From the NCBI RefSeq assembly GCF_004345745.1, contig NZ_SLXJ01000001.1, positions 62,001 to 126,000 of the forward strand: a stretch of 64,000 bases of DNA. Reading direction: 5' to 3'. The notes under the pieces were generated by a model. It saw only the letters and a list, made by a program, of their open reading frames with translations. It was not told where the DNA came from and searched no databases. Positions 33,633 through 43,053 of this stretch are shown piece after piece. Positions within the stretch are counted from its first letter, which is position 1. Each line of letters opens with the position of its first letter. Source of the stretch: Nicoletella semolina (GTDB lineage: Bacteria > Pseudomonadota > Gammaproteobacteria > Enterobacterales > Pasteurellaceae). Made by a program: the position numbers and the translations under genes.

Positions 33633-36600
33633 TCACCACATGTAAGAGATTTTTACCTGAGCATTAAGATTGTCTTTTACATCGTCACCCAAATTTTTTC
33701 CTAGTGTTGCTGAAGCACTGACCGCCCCTGTTTTTGCTGCCAATCCTAATCGGTAGTAGTAATCATCTGATAACTTTTGTTTCCAATGATGATCATTAAC
33801 CGATACCGCCATTGTACTATGAGTTTTGCTATATCCCATCTCAATGCTCGGTATAACATTAAACTCGCTTATCTGTATTGATTTTGACAGCTTTATCTGT
33901 GCATTAGTATTGATCACGCTGGCTTTATCAACCACAATTTGAGCCTCATCAATGTTATGATCTTTAGGTGATATCGTGGCATAACGAAGCCCAATTGTTG
34001 GTGTAATATCCAACACCTTGGTGTTAAATGCCTTGCCTGCTTTGAATGATGAATCAAATAACTTGGTATCAATATGAGTGAGATCTTCTTTTTTAATCTC
34101 ACTTTTGGTTATACCAGCTCCAAGCGTTGCAAGAGCAAAAATACCTTGTTGATTTTGAATCTTGGTATAAAGATGTAATGTGGTGCTTTTATCTTGACCA
34201 GTCACATCATCGTCAAAGCGATTAGCACTCTTTCCATCGGTGAATGTGCCGCCAATAGTTGCTGTACCAAACTCTGTGGGAAATGTATTATCAAGCCCAA
34301 TTAAGGTAGCTGCATACTTTGTATCATAAGCACGGTGATAATTATTCTCAAAATTGCCATTAAGTCGTAACCTAGACGCATAAATTCTGGTACCCAATGC
34401 TTTTGGCTGAGCGATCTCATCATCAAGAGACTGTCCAAGAGCCAAGGTGGTACGAGCTTGAGAAGATAGCCAAGAGATTGCGGTATTGGCATAAGCACTG
34501 GTAATTTGAGATTGGGTAAATAAATCTCCTGCCTCAATATTCTCTGCTGTCGCAGCACGTGTTGCTGGAGTTCCCCAGCGTCGAACCAAAAGGAGAAGTT
34601 GTCTTTGAACCTCTTGTTTGAGGTGTTCTGCTTCGGCTCGTCTTTTTGCCTCTTCTGCTAAGCGCTGCTTTTCAGCTTCTCGCTGTTTTTTAGCTTTTTC
34701 AGCCTCTTCTTGCTGTTTTCTGCGTCTAGCATCCTCAGCTTCTTTATCAATAAGCTGTTCCATTGTGGGGTTATATAGGCGATAATCATTACCCTCTTTT
34801 ACTAAATAATAACGCAATGACCCCACATCAACCGTTCCATTCTTTAACCGAAAAGTTGCCGTATTGTGATTCGATCCATTTAGATGTACCAAAGTTAATC
34901 TGTCTTTAGATTTATGAGGCTCTCTACCTGTATTTTTTACGTTGAGCCAATGTCCACCAGTTGCCCTACCCCTAACAACCAGTTTATCCGACTTCAATTC
35001 GGCAATATTGGACAAATAATTAAATTGACCAGCACCGCTTAAATCCCCATTCACAGTCAGCGTATAGTAGTTAATCGGACTATAGGGTGCATTATTTAAG
35101 TCTATCTCGGAGCCATTAGACATGTTTAAATTACCCACCTGACTGTTGGCGGTCAATGTCAAGCGAGCATCTCTGCTTAGATTCAGAGTCGTACCTTGAT
35201 ATGCTTGCACCCTACCTGTTAGATGTGCTTTATTGATGTTGGCTTTTGCTGAGTTTTGCAAGGTTAAATTACCTACAATCGCTGTTTTTGGCGATGCATT
35301 AAATCCTTGAGTGCCGATCCTATGATCACATCCAACCACCCCCGTCAGATCCGAACGAATACAGCTAAGGCTATTTTCTGCAATACCAAGATTTAAGGTT
35401 GAGTTGCCATCTCCCCATAAATCACCAGCAACACGAGTGACATTTCGACCAATTGTCAATGTACTTTGGTTATTTGCTACAAATGCATTGGCAGTGAATT
35501 CTCTGTTTATCCAATCACCATCGAAAACATTCTCTGCTTGCGGATTATAATTGATTTTTTTGTTCCCACGATTATCTTTGGTAACTGTCATTTTACCTGG
35601 TGCATACTGCGTTGGTCTACCTGATAAGATCGCCTCACCGTTATGAACCATGAAATTACCTTTTAACTTAGCACCACCTGATAACAACATTTTTGAATCG
35701 CGGGTATGAAGATCAATATTAACATTTAACACACCATTGTTTTTGCGAGTATCAGTTTCGCCTAGCACACCGTTAAAAGCGGTCAGTTTCTCATTATTAT
35801 TTCTAGGGTTTAGCCCCCTGATCGTCAGATTAGCTGGTCTGTTTGAGTGATTGACAATCATTGCGCCAGCATCAACATTTTGTATGCGATTAAAGAGTAT
35901 ACTGTTGCCATTTAAATCCAAGCGACCGCCACGAAATCCAAAATAGATCTTATCTGGATTGACCTGCTTATTATCTGATAGGACGACCGTTCCTCGACCG
36001 CTAACAATCCCCACTTCATTAAATGCCTGCTGCTTGTTTCTGCTATCTCTTCTTTGTGCCAATATCACAGTACCGTCGCCAACGCTGATATCACCTAGGT
36101 TTTCACCTTCGCCATTGACATAAAGTGTCCCCTCACCAATTTTAGATAACCGATCTCCTTTAGGATTTTTTACCTGCCAAGTGACCTGCTTGCCCTTATC
36201 GATACGCACGCCAGAGCCACGGTGTGTAAAATCCCTCGACGCTTTGACGGTAAAATTATCTTTAAATAACAGTCCGCCAGCACCTTGATCGATATTATTA
36301 GTTAAAGTCAGCGTTCCTGTTCCAGTAAATTCAACCGTTTTACCATGATTGCTGTCATTGCCATTTTTTAAATCAACAGTGAGCGTTTTTGGTGAGCCTG
36401 ATATTGTGCTTGTTTTGTTGCTAGTCGTTTTCCACTGATAATCACCTCTAGGCAAGGATCCTGCAAATACTTTGTCAGATACTTCCTTGTGAAAGTAAGG
36501 ACGGACCATAATCCACGTATTAGATGAACCATGATCGCCTGCATAATAATTTAATGCGCCAACAACCACCCATTTACCCAATTGCTTATCGTAACCAAAC

Positions 36601-37346
36601 AGCCCAGAGCCACTATCCCCTGGCGTGCCATACGTGACCATACCACCGTAAATATTATCAAATAATGAGCCGCTACCGTCCAGCCAATTTTGCCGATTGC
36701 CATTAATATTTAATGAGGTTCCCCCTGTCAAAAAATTATAAGCATCTACAATAGTCGTAATCTTATTATCTCTGCTTCGTACTGATTGCACACCAGAACC
36801 AGCTCTGACAAACATAGGAAAACGATTTTTATTAGTATAAGTCGGTGCTTGATTGCCCGCTTCACTCATTGCGGTAGGTGCAACCTCTGTTACCATTTTA
36901 TCTAAGCGAGGGGCGTGGTAGTCTGTGTGCACTCCTCTGCCACCCGGGAAATTATTTCTATCTACCAAGCTATAAGTATAATAGTGAGCATCAGGGTTGC
37001 TGCCAGCTTCACCGAAACTAACGGATCGATAGCCACTATTGTGTGCAACACTTAAAAGATGTTGTTCGCCAACCAGTGTAGCAAATCCGCCGTTTCGATT
37101 GACTGCACTTAAATCTGGCATCGGCACATCTTGCATCATAATAGAAACCAGCTCACCTGCTGGATTTCTGACCTCGATGTTTTGAGCACCTGGTGTAAAT
37201 TTGCCCAAGTTTAGAGCAAAATCTCTAAAATATTGATAGTCGATATCGTCTCGTACCATTGATGCTTGTGCGTAAGACACAAAGATAAGTGACAAGAATG
37301 ACACGAGAGTTGTCTTTTTTAGATTTAAAGGATTAATATTTGACAT
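33633..37346 (-). CDS. Type Va autotransporter serine protease (S6 family, IgA protease/Hap-like)
   Basis: A 1237-residue secreted protease. Signal peptide MSNINPLNLKKTTLVSF..SYAQA with cleavage near residue 28. The S6 protease domain has H102 (SVAHNSG), D149 (HAPRLDKM) and S245 in YGTPGDSGSGLF. A long beta-helix passenger with GGxLxLNG-type repeats follows, then a charged alpha-helical linker (about residues 905-955, rich in E, K, R and A), and a C-terminal beta-barrel ending in an aromatic residue (KISYMW). All parts are intact. It could cleave host proteins or act as an adhesin like Hap; the substrate cannot be told. It is next to the accessory block, with only hairpin repeats downstream. 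Confidence 0.9.
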   Translation of the reverse strand: MSNINPLNLKKTTLVSFLSLIFVSYAQASMVRDDIDYQYFRDFALNLGKFTPGAQNIEVRNPAGELVSIMMQDVPMPDLSAVNRNGGFATLVGEQHLLSVAHNSGYRSVSFGEAGSNPDAHYYTYSLVDRNNFPGGRGVHTDYHAPRLDKMVTEVAPTAMSEAGNQAPTYTNKNRFPMFVRAGSGVQSVRSRDNKITTIVDAYNFLTGGTSLNINGNRQNWLDGSGSLFDNIYGGMVTYGTPGDSGSGLFGYDKQLGKWVVVGALNYYAGDHGSSNTWIMVRPYFHKEVSDKVFAGSLPRGDYQWKTTSNKTSTISGSPKTLTVDLKNGNDSNHGKTVEFTGTGTLTLTNNIDQGAGGLLFKDNFTVKASRDFTHRGSGVRIDKGKQVTWQVKNPKGDRLSKIGEGTLYVNGEGENLGDISVGDGTVILAQRRDSRNKQQAFNEVGIVSGRGTVVLSDNKQVNPDKIYFGFRGGRLDLNGNSILFNRIQNVDAGAMIVNHSNRPANLTIRGLNPRNNNEKLTAFNGVLGETDTRKNNGVLNVNIDLHTRDSKMLLSGGAKLKGNFMVHNGEAILSGRPTQYAPGKMTVTKDNRGNKKINYNPQAENVFDGDWINREFTANAFVANNQSTLTIGRNVTRVAGDLWGDGNSTLNLGIAENSLSCIRSDLTGVVGCDHRIGTQGFNASPKTAIVGNLTLQNSAKANINKAHLTGRVQAYQGTTLNLSRDARLTLTANSQVGNLNMSNGSEIDLNNAPYSPINYYTLTVNGDLSGAGQFNYLSNIAELKSDKLVVRGRATGGHWLNVKNTGREPHKSKDRLTLVHLNGSNHNTATFRLKNGTVDVGSLRYYLVKEGNDYRLYNPTMEQLIDKEAEDARRRKQQEEAEKAKKQREAEKQRLAEEAKRRAEAEHLKQEVQRQLLLLVRRWGTPATRAATAENIEAGDLFTQSQITSAYANTAISWLSSQARTTLALGQSLDDEIAQPKALGTRIYASRLRLNGNFENNYHRAYDTKYAATLIGLDNTFPTEFGTATIGGTFTDGKSANRFDDDVTGQDKSTTLHLYTKIQNQQGIFALATLGAGITKSEIKKEDLTHIDTKLFDSSFKAGKAFNTKVLDITPTIGLRYATISPKDHNIDEAQIVVDKASVINTNAQIKLSKSIQISEFNVIPSIEMGYSKTHSTMAVSVNDHHWKQKLSDDYYYRLGLAAKTGAVSASATLGKNLGDDVKDNLNAQVKISYMW

Positions 37347-37509
37347 AGCTTTTTATTTACCTAGAATTCTTTCCGCTAATTATAGTGTTATCATCAGCTT
37401 GATTCAATTTATTAAAGTTCTATTAAATTAATGGAAGCAATCAAATAATAGCTGTGCATTGTGAAATAAATCATATGTTACTTTACACACCAGTTTTTAA
37501 GGAAACACA

Positions 37510-38754
37510 ATGACAAACACGCTCTATCGCTGGCTACTCTTTATGAAAAAGCCCAGTAATAAAATTTGGTTTGTACCAGCTTATTGGGCAATTTTTGCCG
37601 CTATTTTTGCATTTATCTCCCGTTTTCTAGGGCAAATCTTAAATTACGGCGTCTTCCCTGATATCAGCCGAGATACCCTTGAAGGACTACTCACTGTCAT
37701 CGCTTCCAGTATGCTCTCAGTCAGCATATTCTCACTTTCCATTATGGTTTCTGCATTCTCTTCTGTTTCCAGTGGTGCAACACCGAGAGCCACCGAATTA
37801 ATTATGGGCGATGATCGCACTCGCACTGCAATTTCAAGTTTTATCTCTGCTTTTATCTTTGCTGTTATAGCCAAAACTGCATTAGGTATGGAATATTATG
37901 GGCAGAATGGACGATTTCTACTGTTTATTGGCACAATCGCTGTACTGTGTTACTTAATTATCACGCTTATCCGTTGGGTTTTCACCCTCTCCCATCTTGG
38001 CGGTTTAGCGAATACCTTAAATAAGATTAAACAGAAAACAGAGCAAGCCTTAGAAAATCATTATAAACAGCCCTACTTTGGAGCAACTTGGCAAGGCTCA
38101 CTTAAACCAACAATGCAAGTGTTATATGCTGAAAAATCTGGCTACCTAACCCATATTAATATGCTTTCGTTACAACATCTTGCTGAGGAAAACAACACAC
38201 ATATTCACGTAGCCGTTCGCCCTGGGAAGTTGCTCTTTCCTAACACCCCGATCGCCTACATCAATGATCCGCAGCAAGATGCTAATGCTTTTAGAAGCTG
38301 TTTTTTCATTGCAGTACAAAGAGATTATGAACAAGATCCTGAATGGGGGTTTATCGTACTAAGAGAAATTGCCCAACGAGCGTTACCTCCCACCACGAAT
38401 GATCCAGATACAGCGATTAGCGTGATGGTTACGATGCTCAATTTATTAACGAAAGTGCCACCAACTAAAGATACCGAAACCAATTATGATCGATTATCCA
38501 TTATTAAAGCAGATAAATACGATTGGATTAGCCAAAGCTTTTTACCGATCGCTCGAGACGGCTCAGAATTAGTGGAAATAGGATTTGTTATGCAAAAAAT
38601 ATTGGCAGGTATTTCTCAAAATACAACAGATCCCGAAATTGCCGATGCAGCCCAAAGAGTCGCCAAAATTTCGCTTTCTCGTTTCCAACAACAGCTTGCC
38701 TTTAAAGATGACATAGAAGCGGTAGAGCAAGAATATCATCAGCACTTTGAATAA
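37510..38754 (+). CDS. DUF2254 membrane protein
   Basis: A 414-residue inner-membrane protein with four membrane segments in the first 170 residues (VPAYWAIFAAIFAFI, LLTVIASSMLSVSIFSLSIMVSAF, ISSFISAFIFAVIAKTAL, LLFIGTIAVLCYLIITLI) and a soluble C-terminal half containing the conserved HVAVRPGKLL and DPDTAISVM motifs. This matches the DUF2254 family; its function is unknown. An AAGGAAA ribosome site precedes the ATG and a strong terminator follows. It is divergent from the autotransporter with a 163-base gap. Confidence 0.88.
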   Translation: MTNTLYRWLLFMKKPSNKIWFVPAYWAIFAAIFAFISRFLGQILNYGVFPDISRDTLEGLLTVIASSMLSVSIFSLSIMVSAFSSVSSGATPRATELIMGDDRTRTAISSFISAFIFAVIAKTALGMEYYGQNGRFLLFIGTIAVLCYLIITLIRWVFTLSHLGGLANTLNKIKQKTEQALENHYKQPYFGATWQGSLKPTMQVLYAEKSGYLTHINMLSLQHLAEENNTHIHVAVRPGKLLFPNTPIAYINDPQQDANAFRSCFFIAVQRDYEQDPEWGFIVLREIAQRALPPTTNDPDTAISVMVTMLNLLTKVPPTKDTETNYDRLSIIKADKYDWISQSFLPIARDGSELVEIGFVMQKILAGISQNTTDPEIADAAQRVAKISLSRFQQQLAFKDDIEAVEQEYHQHFE

Positions 38755-38765
38755 CATCTTTATCT

Positions 38766-38794
38766 AAAAGACGCACCGACAGTGCGTCTTTTTT
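38766..38794 (+). terminator. Intrinsic terminator after the DUF2254 gene
   Basis: AAGACGCAC and GTGCGTCTT with a 5-base loop, then six Ts. Confidence 0.9.
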
Positions 38795-38837
38795 ATGAAT
38801 ATTGCATTCACACTTAAAAATAATATCGCTACTGCGA

Positions 38838-39225
38838 TTAATGCTTGTGTTTATGTGAGGCTTCATCAGTGTGGGAATGATCCTGATGATACACTAACGT
38901 AGCCATAATTTCGGTATTTTCTGACACTTTTTCACTTTCGATAAGGTGATCCCCACTAAATTGAAGTATATTGCCTGACTCAAGCGTATGTTTCTTTGAA
39001 CCATCTAACTTAACCGTAATTCTCTCTTGTAGTACAGTAAAAATAATTTCTGATCCTTCGTGATGATGACGTGGGATCGCCTCATCTTTTTTCAATGCTT
39101 TTTAACAACAGTAAAAGCAGATCGATCAAAAAGTTTCTCCCGCTGTTTTAACCTGATCGATGTATTGTGCATTAGAAAATATTGCAAAGCTAATCTCTAG
39201 TCAAAGCAATAGCATATTGTTTCAT
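38838..39225 (-). pseudogene. Frameshifted secreted cupin-domain protein
   Basis: The open 3' part encodes EAIPRHHHEGSEIIFTVLQERITVKLDG.., a small cupin with the metal-binding HHH..E motif, ending in a histidine-rich tail. Upstream the protein continues in pieces: an ATG at 39225 begins MKQYAIALT, then ISFAIFSNAQYIDQVKTAGETF, then DRSAFTVVK, each joined to the next by one extra base in a short A or T run. At least three single-base shifts are needed. The original product was probably a periplasmic single-cupin protein. Either the gene is dead or the assembly has homopolymer errors here. Confidence 0.7.
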
Positions 39226-39599
39226 CTGTAAACTCTTAAACAAAAGACAACAAATGAACGTTACGCATATTAATATGTGACTTAGTTATAATATAAAATA
39301 GCCTCTATTTGCTTTTTAGACTGTCTCTATTTTCTCTAGTTTTTTAACAGTAAAGAGGAAGTGTTACTATCAAATTGCCCTTATAATCTAAAAATCACTT
39401 ATATATTTCCTAGTTGCATTGGCTAGGTTGCGTACTCTATTCTTATATCATTACCTTTTATTATGTATTTTTGTAAAGTAGATCACAATTTTAATAATTT
39501 ATTATCGACTGGCTGAGATTAATGTTGGAAAGTAGCGAAGATCTTCTCTTCTCTAGCAATAGTTTAGCTGAAACATCAGCGGTTACTAATATTCAAAAA
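39226..39599. other. AT-rich stretch without a gene
   Basis: No frame with family resemblance or good ribosome site was found. It separates two decayed genes and probably contains further eroded coding sequence. Confidence 0.45.
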
Positions 39600-40135
39600 A
39601 ATTTTCATCTTATCCTTTCTCTCTCATTACAGTAGCTTATCAAGCACAAGCTGGTGTTGAAAGTCGTATTTTCCCTAAAACTCAATTGCGGCGATCAAGT
39701 TGGGTATTAATTGAGGCGTTGGGGACATTGAGGTTGATCCTTGTTTAATAGCAGATGGGCATTACATTTTACTGCACGATGAAACCTTAGATCGCACAAC
39801 CAATGTGCAAGAGATTTTTCCTGATCTAAAAGAAAAATCAGGCAAATTTGCAGGTAAGATGTTGGCATCTAAACTGACGTTATCTCAAATCCAACAACTT
39901 AAATTAATTGATGGTTTTGATGGGCAGATTCATCGTGTTCCAACTTTACGAGAAGCCTTGGAGGTTGCTAAGGGGAAGGTTTGGATCGATTTGGATTTGA
40001 AAGAGATGGACTTGAATAAACTTGTGGAATTAACTCAAGAATTTGGAACAGACAATCTCTTAGCTTATAACCGCAATGCCGATAAACTCAAGGAAGTAAA
40101 CGATAAAACTGGCATTCTTTCAGACAGTTTTTGAA
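39600..40135 (+). pseudogene. Decayed glycerophosphodiester phosphodiesterase
   Basis: The readable part is VDPCLIADGHYILLHDETLDRTTN.. followed by EALEVAKGKVWIDLDLKEMD.., the start and middle of a GDPD TIM barrel (metal-binding HDETLDRTT and D-L-D-L-K motifs). Upstream the HRG-type first strand is broken by shifts and stops, and the C-terminal third of the enzyme is missing: the frame ends after GILSDSF and runs into a transporter fragment. Intact homologues hydrolyse glycerophosphodiesters to glycerol-3-phosphate. Confidence 0.7.
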
Positions 40136-40490
40136 AGCCTTTTTGGTTGTATTTTTGTCTTATATGGCGATGTATTTAATTCGTAATAATTTTAATAGCC
40201 TTTTAGAGGAGTAGTATGGCATTTTTACGCTTGAATTAGGCTGGAATCAGTAGCGAAGAAATTTTTGAAGAACCAATTGAAGAAGAAAATACGGTTGCTG
40301 AGACAATGAGTAAATGGCAAATTTTCAAGACGTATTTGCTGTCAAACCCTTGGGTATGGGTGCTTTATTGTGCTAATACATTTGGCTATATTTTGCGAAT
40401 TGGGATTGATAACTGAGCACCGTTGTATGTGCGTGAAACATTACATTTTGATAAGAGAGGTGCATTATAAAATTCGAAGGGAATAAATTG
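40136..40490 (+). pseudogene. Fragments of an organophosphate:phosphate antiporter (GlpT/UhpC type)
   Basis: KAFLVVFLSYMAMYLIRNNFNSLLEE fits the first segment of the transporter family and is followed by a stop. After a deletion, MSKWQIFKTYLLSNPWVWVLYCANTFGYILRIGIDN-stop-APLYVRETLHF corresponds to the middle of the protein, with a TGG to TGA change. Together with the adjoining phosphodiesterase remnant it suggests a lost glycerophosphodiester uptake and breakdown module. Confidence 0.65.
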
Positions 40491-40572
40491 CAGTAAGACA
40501 ATGGGTTAAATCCTCTTGTACAACCCAACCAGTTTAAATGATGTTGGGTTGTAGCCTAGGCGTAGGAAAAGA

Positions 40573-41994
40573 TTACATTTTATGTTTTACTCGAGAGCCA
40601 AGGAGAAGGGTTAGAACAAATGCAATTAATGCAGAGAGGATCATACCGACAGAGTACATTGCGAGGCTATCTGGTTTGATTGATGGAATTCCAGGCAGAC
40701 CTGCCGCACCTAAAGCAATGGCTTTCACGTTAAAAAATGCGATAAATGCACTGGCTGTACCTGCTCCAATCATTGCAGCTATGAAGGGGAAGCGAAAGCG
40801 TAAATTTACACCGAACATCGCAGGCTCTGTGATCCCAAGTAATGCTGAAATGCCTGATGGAATTGCAATACCACGCACTTTTGCATCTTTCATTACCACG
40901 GCTGTACCTAAGCACGCTGCACCTTGTGCGATATTTGACATTGCGGCAATTGGGAAGATAAATGTGCCACCTGTTTTCACAACGTCTGCCAATAGTTGAG
41001 TTTCAACAGCGAGGAATGTTTGGTGCATTCCTGTGATGACGATAGGAGCATAAAATGTACCAAAAATTGCTCCACCTACAAAACCTAAGCTGCCATATAA
41101 CCACGTTAGTCCTGCACTGATTAAGGTGCCTGCTTCACGGCCTAGTGGACCAATTAATGTGAAAGCAAGGAAGCCTGCGATAAAAAGTGCAAATAATGGC
41201 GTAATTAAGTTATCTAAAAATGATGGCACAATTTTTCGTAACCCTTTTTCAAGTGTGGCGAGTATCCAAGCCGAAATGAGCGTTGGGATAACCGTTCCCT
41301 GATAGCCAACTTTTTCGATTTCCAGACCTAAAACATTCCAATATTGAATATTTCCTTTTGCGAGTGTTAAAGCATAGTTCCAGCCATCAGCTAATGCAGG
41401 GTGTACCAATAACATACCTAAGGCAGCCCCCAGAAATGGGTTACCTCCAAATTTACGAGTAGCGGAAAAGCCTAGCAGCACGGGCAGAAATACAAAGGGA
41501 GCGTTTGCGAAGGTATTCATTAAATCGACTAAATCTGCGATATTTGGGTACATATCCACCACATTCACGCCGTCTGTGAAGAATCCTTTCACTGTCAGCA
41601 TACTGTGAAGTCCCATCAATAGACCGCCTGCCACGATAGCAGGAATGATTGGCACAAAAATATCCGCCAATCCTTTTACCGCTCGTTGTAACACATTCTG
41701 TTTTTCTGCACTCGCACTGGCGAGTTCTGCTGTGGTAAGTTCATCTATACCCAGTAAAAGTGTTAATTCATCGTACACTTTATTGACTGTGCCTGATCCA
41801 AAAATGATTTGATATTGACCTGCAACAGAGAATTGCCCTTTAACGCCCTCAATATTTTCAACAGCCGTTTTATCAATCAGATTTTCATCTTTGATTACTA
41901 AACGTAACCGAGTTGCACAGTGTGCCGCTGCTGATATATTTTCTTTACCGCCAAGTTTTTCAATCACTTGTTGCGCAATATTAGAAAAGTTCAT
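40573..41994 (-). CDS. scrA: PTS sucrose-type EIIBC component
   Basis: Membrane permease and phosphotransfer protein that takes up a disaccharide and phosphorylates it at C6. The N-terminal EIIB domain has the phosphocysteine in AAHCATRLRLV (about residue 26) and VKGQFSVAGQYQIIFGSG; the EIIC domain (about 105-470) contains FVPIIPAIVAGGLLMGL, VGYQGTVIPTL and the GITEPAMFGVNLR motif. Sequence order and motifs resemble ScrA more than TreB, and 473 residues fit. There is no EIIA domain, so it uses the glucose EIIA as ScrA does. Two LacI-type operators lie upstream. No scrB or scrR is in the window. Confidence 0.82.
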   Translation of the reverse strand: MNFSNIAQQVIEKLGGKENISAAAHCATRLRLVIKDENLIDKTAVENIEGVKGQFSVAGQYQIIFGSGTVNKVYDELTLLLGIDELTTAELASASAEKQNVLQRAVKGLADIFVPIIPAIVAGGLLMGLHSMLTVKGFFTDGVNVVDMYPNIADLVDLMNTFANAPFVFLPVLLGFSATRKFGGNPFLGAALGMLLVHPALADGWNYALTLAKGNIQYWNVLGLEIEKVGYQGTVIPTLISAWILATLEKGLRKIVPSFLDNLITPLFALFIAGFLAFTLIGPLGREAGTLISAGLTWLYGSLGFVGGAIFGTFYAPIVITGMHQTFLAVETQLLADVVKTGGTFIFPIAAMSNIAQGAACLGTAVVMKDAKVRGIAIPSGISALLGITEPAMFGVNLRFRFPFIAAMIGAGTASAFIAFFNVKAIALGAAGLPGIPSIKPDSLAMYSVGMILSALIAFVLTLLLGSRVKHKM

Positions 41995-42047
41995 AATGAC
42001 CGCCTATAGATGTGTTGGTTGCTAAAAATTTAAACAGCATTATTGTA

Positions 42048-42064
42048 ACTAAAACGATTTAGCT
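42048..42064. promoter_or_regulatory. LacI-family operator 1
   Basis: ACTAAAACGATTTAGCT, an imperfect palindrome around CG, 54 bases before the PTS gene start; typical of ScrR/LacI-type repressors. Confidence 0.65.
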
Positions 42065-42079
42065 AAATCTACTATTTTT

Positions 42080-42096
42080 ACTAAAACGTTTTAGTT
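42080..42096. promoter_or_regulatory. LacI-family operator 2
   Basis: ACTAAAACGTTTTAGTT, near-perfect palindrome, 32 bases (centre to centre, about three helical turns) from operator 1, suggesting co-operative binding. Confidence 0.75.
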
Positions 42097-42097
42097 T

Positions 42098-42113
42098 TGT
42101 TACCTAGATCACA
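42098..42113. promoter_or_regulatory. CRP-like site
   Basis: TGTTA-N6-TCACA compared with the consensus TGTGA-N6-TCACA; one mismatch. Adjacent to operator 2 on the side away from the PTS gene, fitting catabolite activation. Confidence 0.55.
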
Positions 42114-42185
42114 TTTTTAGCAAGTTTAGCAGAATTTTGATTAAAATTTAGACATATAACTACTATTTAATCATTATTAAGTGGA

Positions 42186-43007
42186 TTATCCGCCTGCTTT
42201 GCGACAGAAAAAATCAAATATTGTGGTGGGTAATAGTCGCCGTAACCACCAAAATAGTGAGGTTGGGAAGGTTACCAGATAGCGAGCTTTAGGTTTTTTA
42301 GCCTTTAGTGCATTTAGGCAGGCTTTCGCACAAGCTAGAGCAGGTAAAGTAAAGGGGTTGGCATTGCCTTGTTTGGTGAGGCGAGAGAGTTGTTGTTGGT
42401 AAAAAATAGGGTTATTAACCTGTTTTAGATCAATGTATTGATGAAGTTTAGCTAATGAATTGGGACGGAATTGACTTTCAATTGGACCAGGTTCTAGCAG
42501 GCTGACATAAATATTTGAGCCATATAACTCGTGGCGTAATGTATCTGCCATACCTTCTAATGCGAATTTTGTGCTGTTATAGGCACCACGAAAATGCATT
42601 GCCGCAAAACCCAAAATGCTGCTATTAATGATAATTCGCCCATTGTTTTGCTGACGAAAAATAGTCAGTGCGTGATTGATCACTTCCCACGCACCGAACA
42701 CATTGGTTTCAAAAATTTCTCGTAACGCTTCACGAGAAATATCCTCCACTAGCCCTGGTTGTCCATAGCCTGCGTTGCAAAAAATGGCGTCTAATCGACC
42801 GCTTGCAAGATAGGCAAAAACCTGTTGAATTTGTTCGGAGCAGGTTACATCAAGTTGTAGGCACTCCAAGCCTTCCGACTGCAAACGTTGAACATCATCT
42901 AAATGGCGGCAGCTGGCAATAACGTGCCAGCCTTGTTGTTGCAAGTAGTGTGCAGTGGCGTAACCAATGCCAGATGAACAACCTGTGATAAAAATAGTGG
43001 GCTTCAT
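42186..43007 (-). CDS. Short-chain dehydrogenase/reductase
   Basis: NAD(P)-dependent oxidoreductase of 273 residues. The cofactor loop TGCSSGIGYA (residues 8-17), the NAG motif (CNAGYG), the catalytic Ser in INSSILG and YNSTK (Tyr and Lys) are all present. The C-terminal segment is basic and hydrophobic (TSLFWWLRRLLPTTIFDFF), possibly membrane-associating, as in the YbbO-like group. Substrate unknown. It starts 46 bases downstream of dsbD on the same strand and may share its transcript. Confidence 0.88.
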   Translation of the reverse strand: MKPTIFITGCSSGIGYATAHYLQQQGWHVIASCRHLDDVQRLQSEGLECLQLDVTCSEQIQQVFAYLASGRLDAIFCNAGYGQPGLVEDISREALREIFETNVFGAWEVINHALTIFRQQNNGRIIINSSILGFAAMHFRGAYNSTKFALEGMADTLRHELYGSNIYVSLLEPGPIESQFRPNSLAKLHQYIDLKQVNNPIFYQQQLSRLTKQGNANPFTLPALACAKACLNALKAKKPKARYLVTFPTSLFWWLRRLLPTTIFDFFCRKAGG

Positions 43008-43053
43008 TTTAGATATTTCGTTTCTCTGTAAAATAGGTTATAGCCAAAACAGA

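Noticed and set aside
40538..40999. 153-codon plus-strand frame over the PTS gene
   Set aside because: It lies entirely antisense to well-conserved scrA sequence and has no family resemblance or ribosome site.
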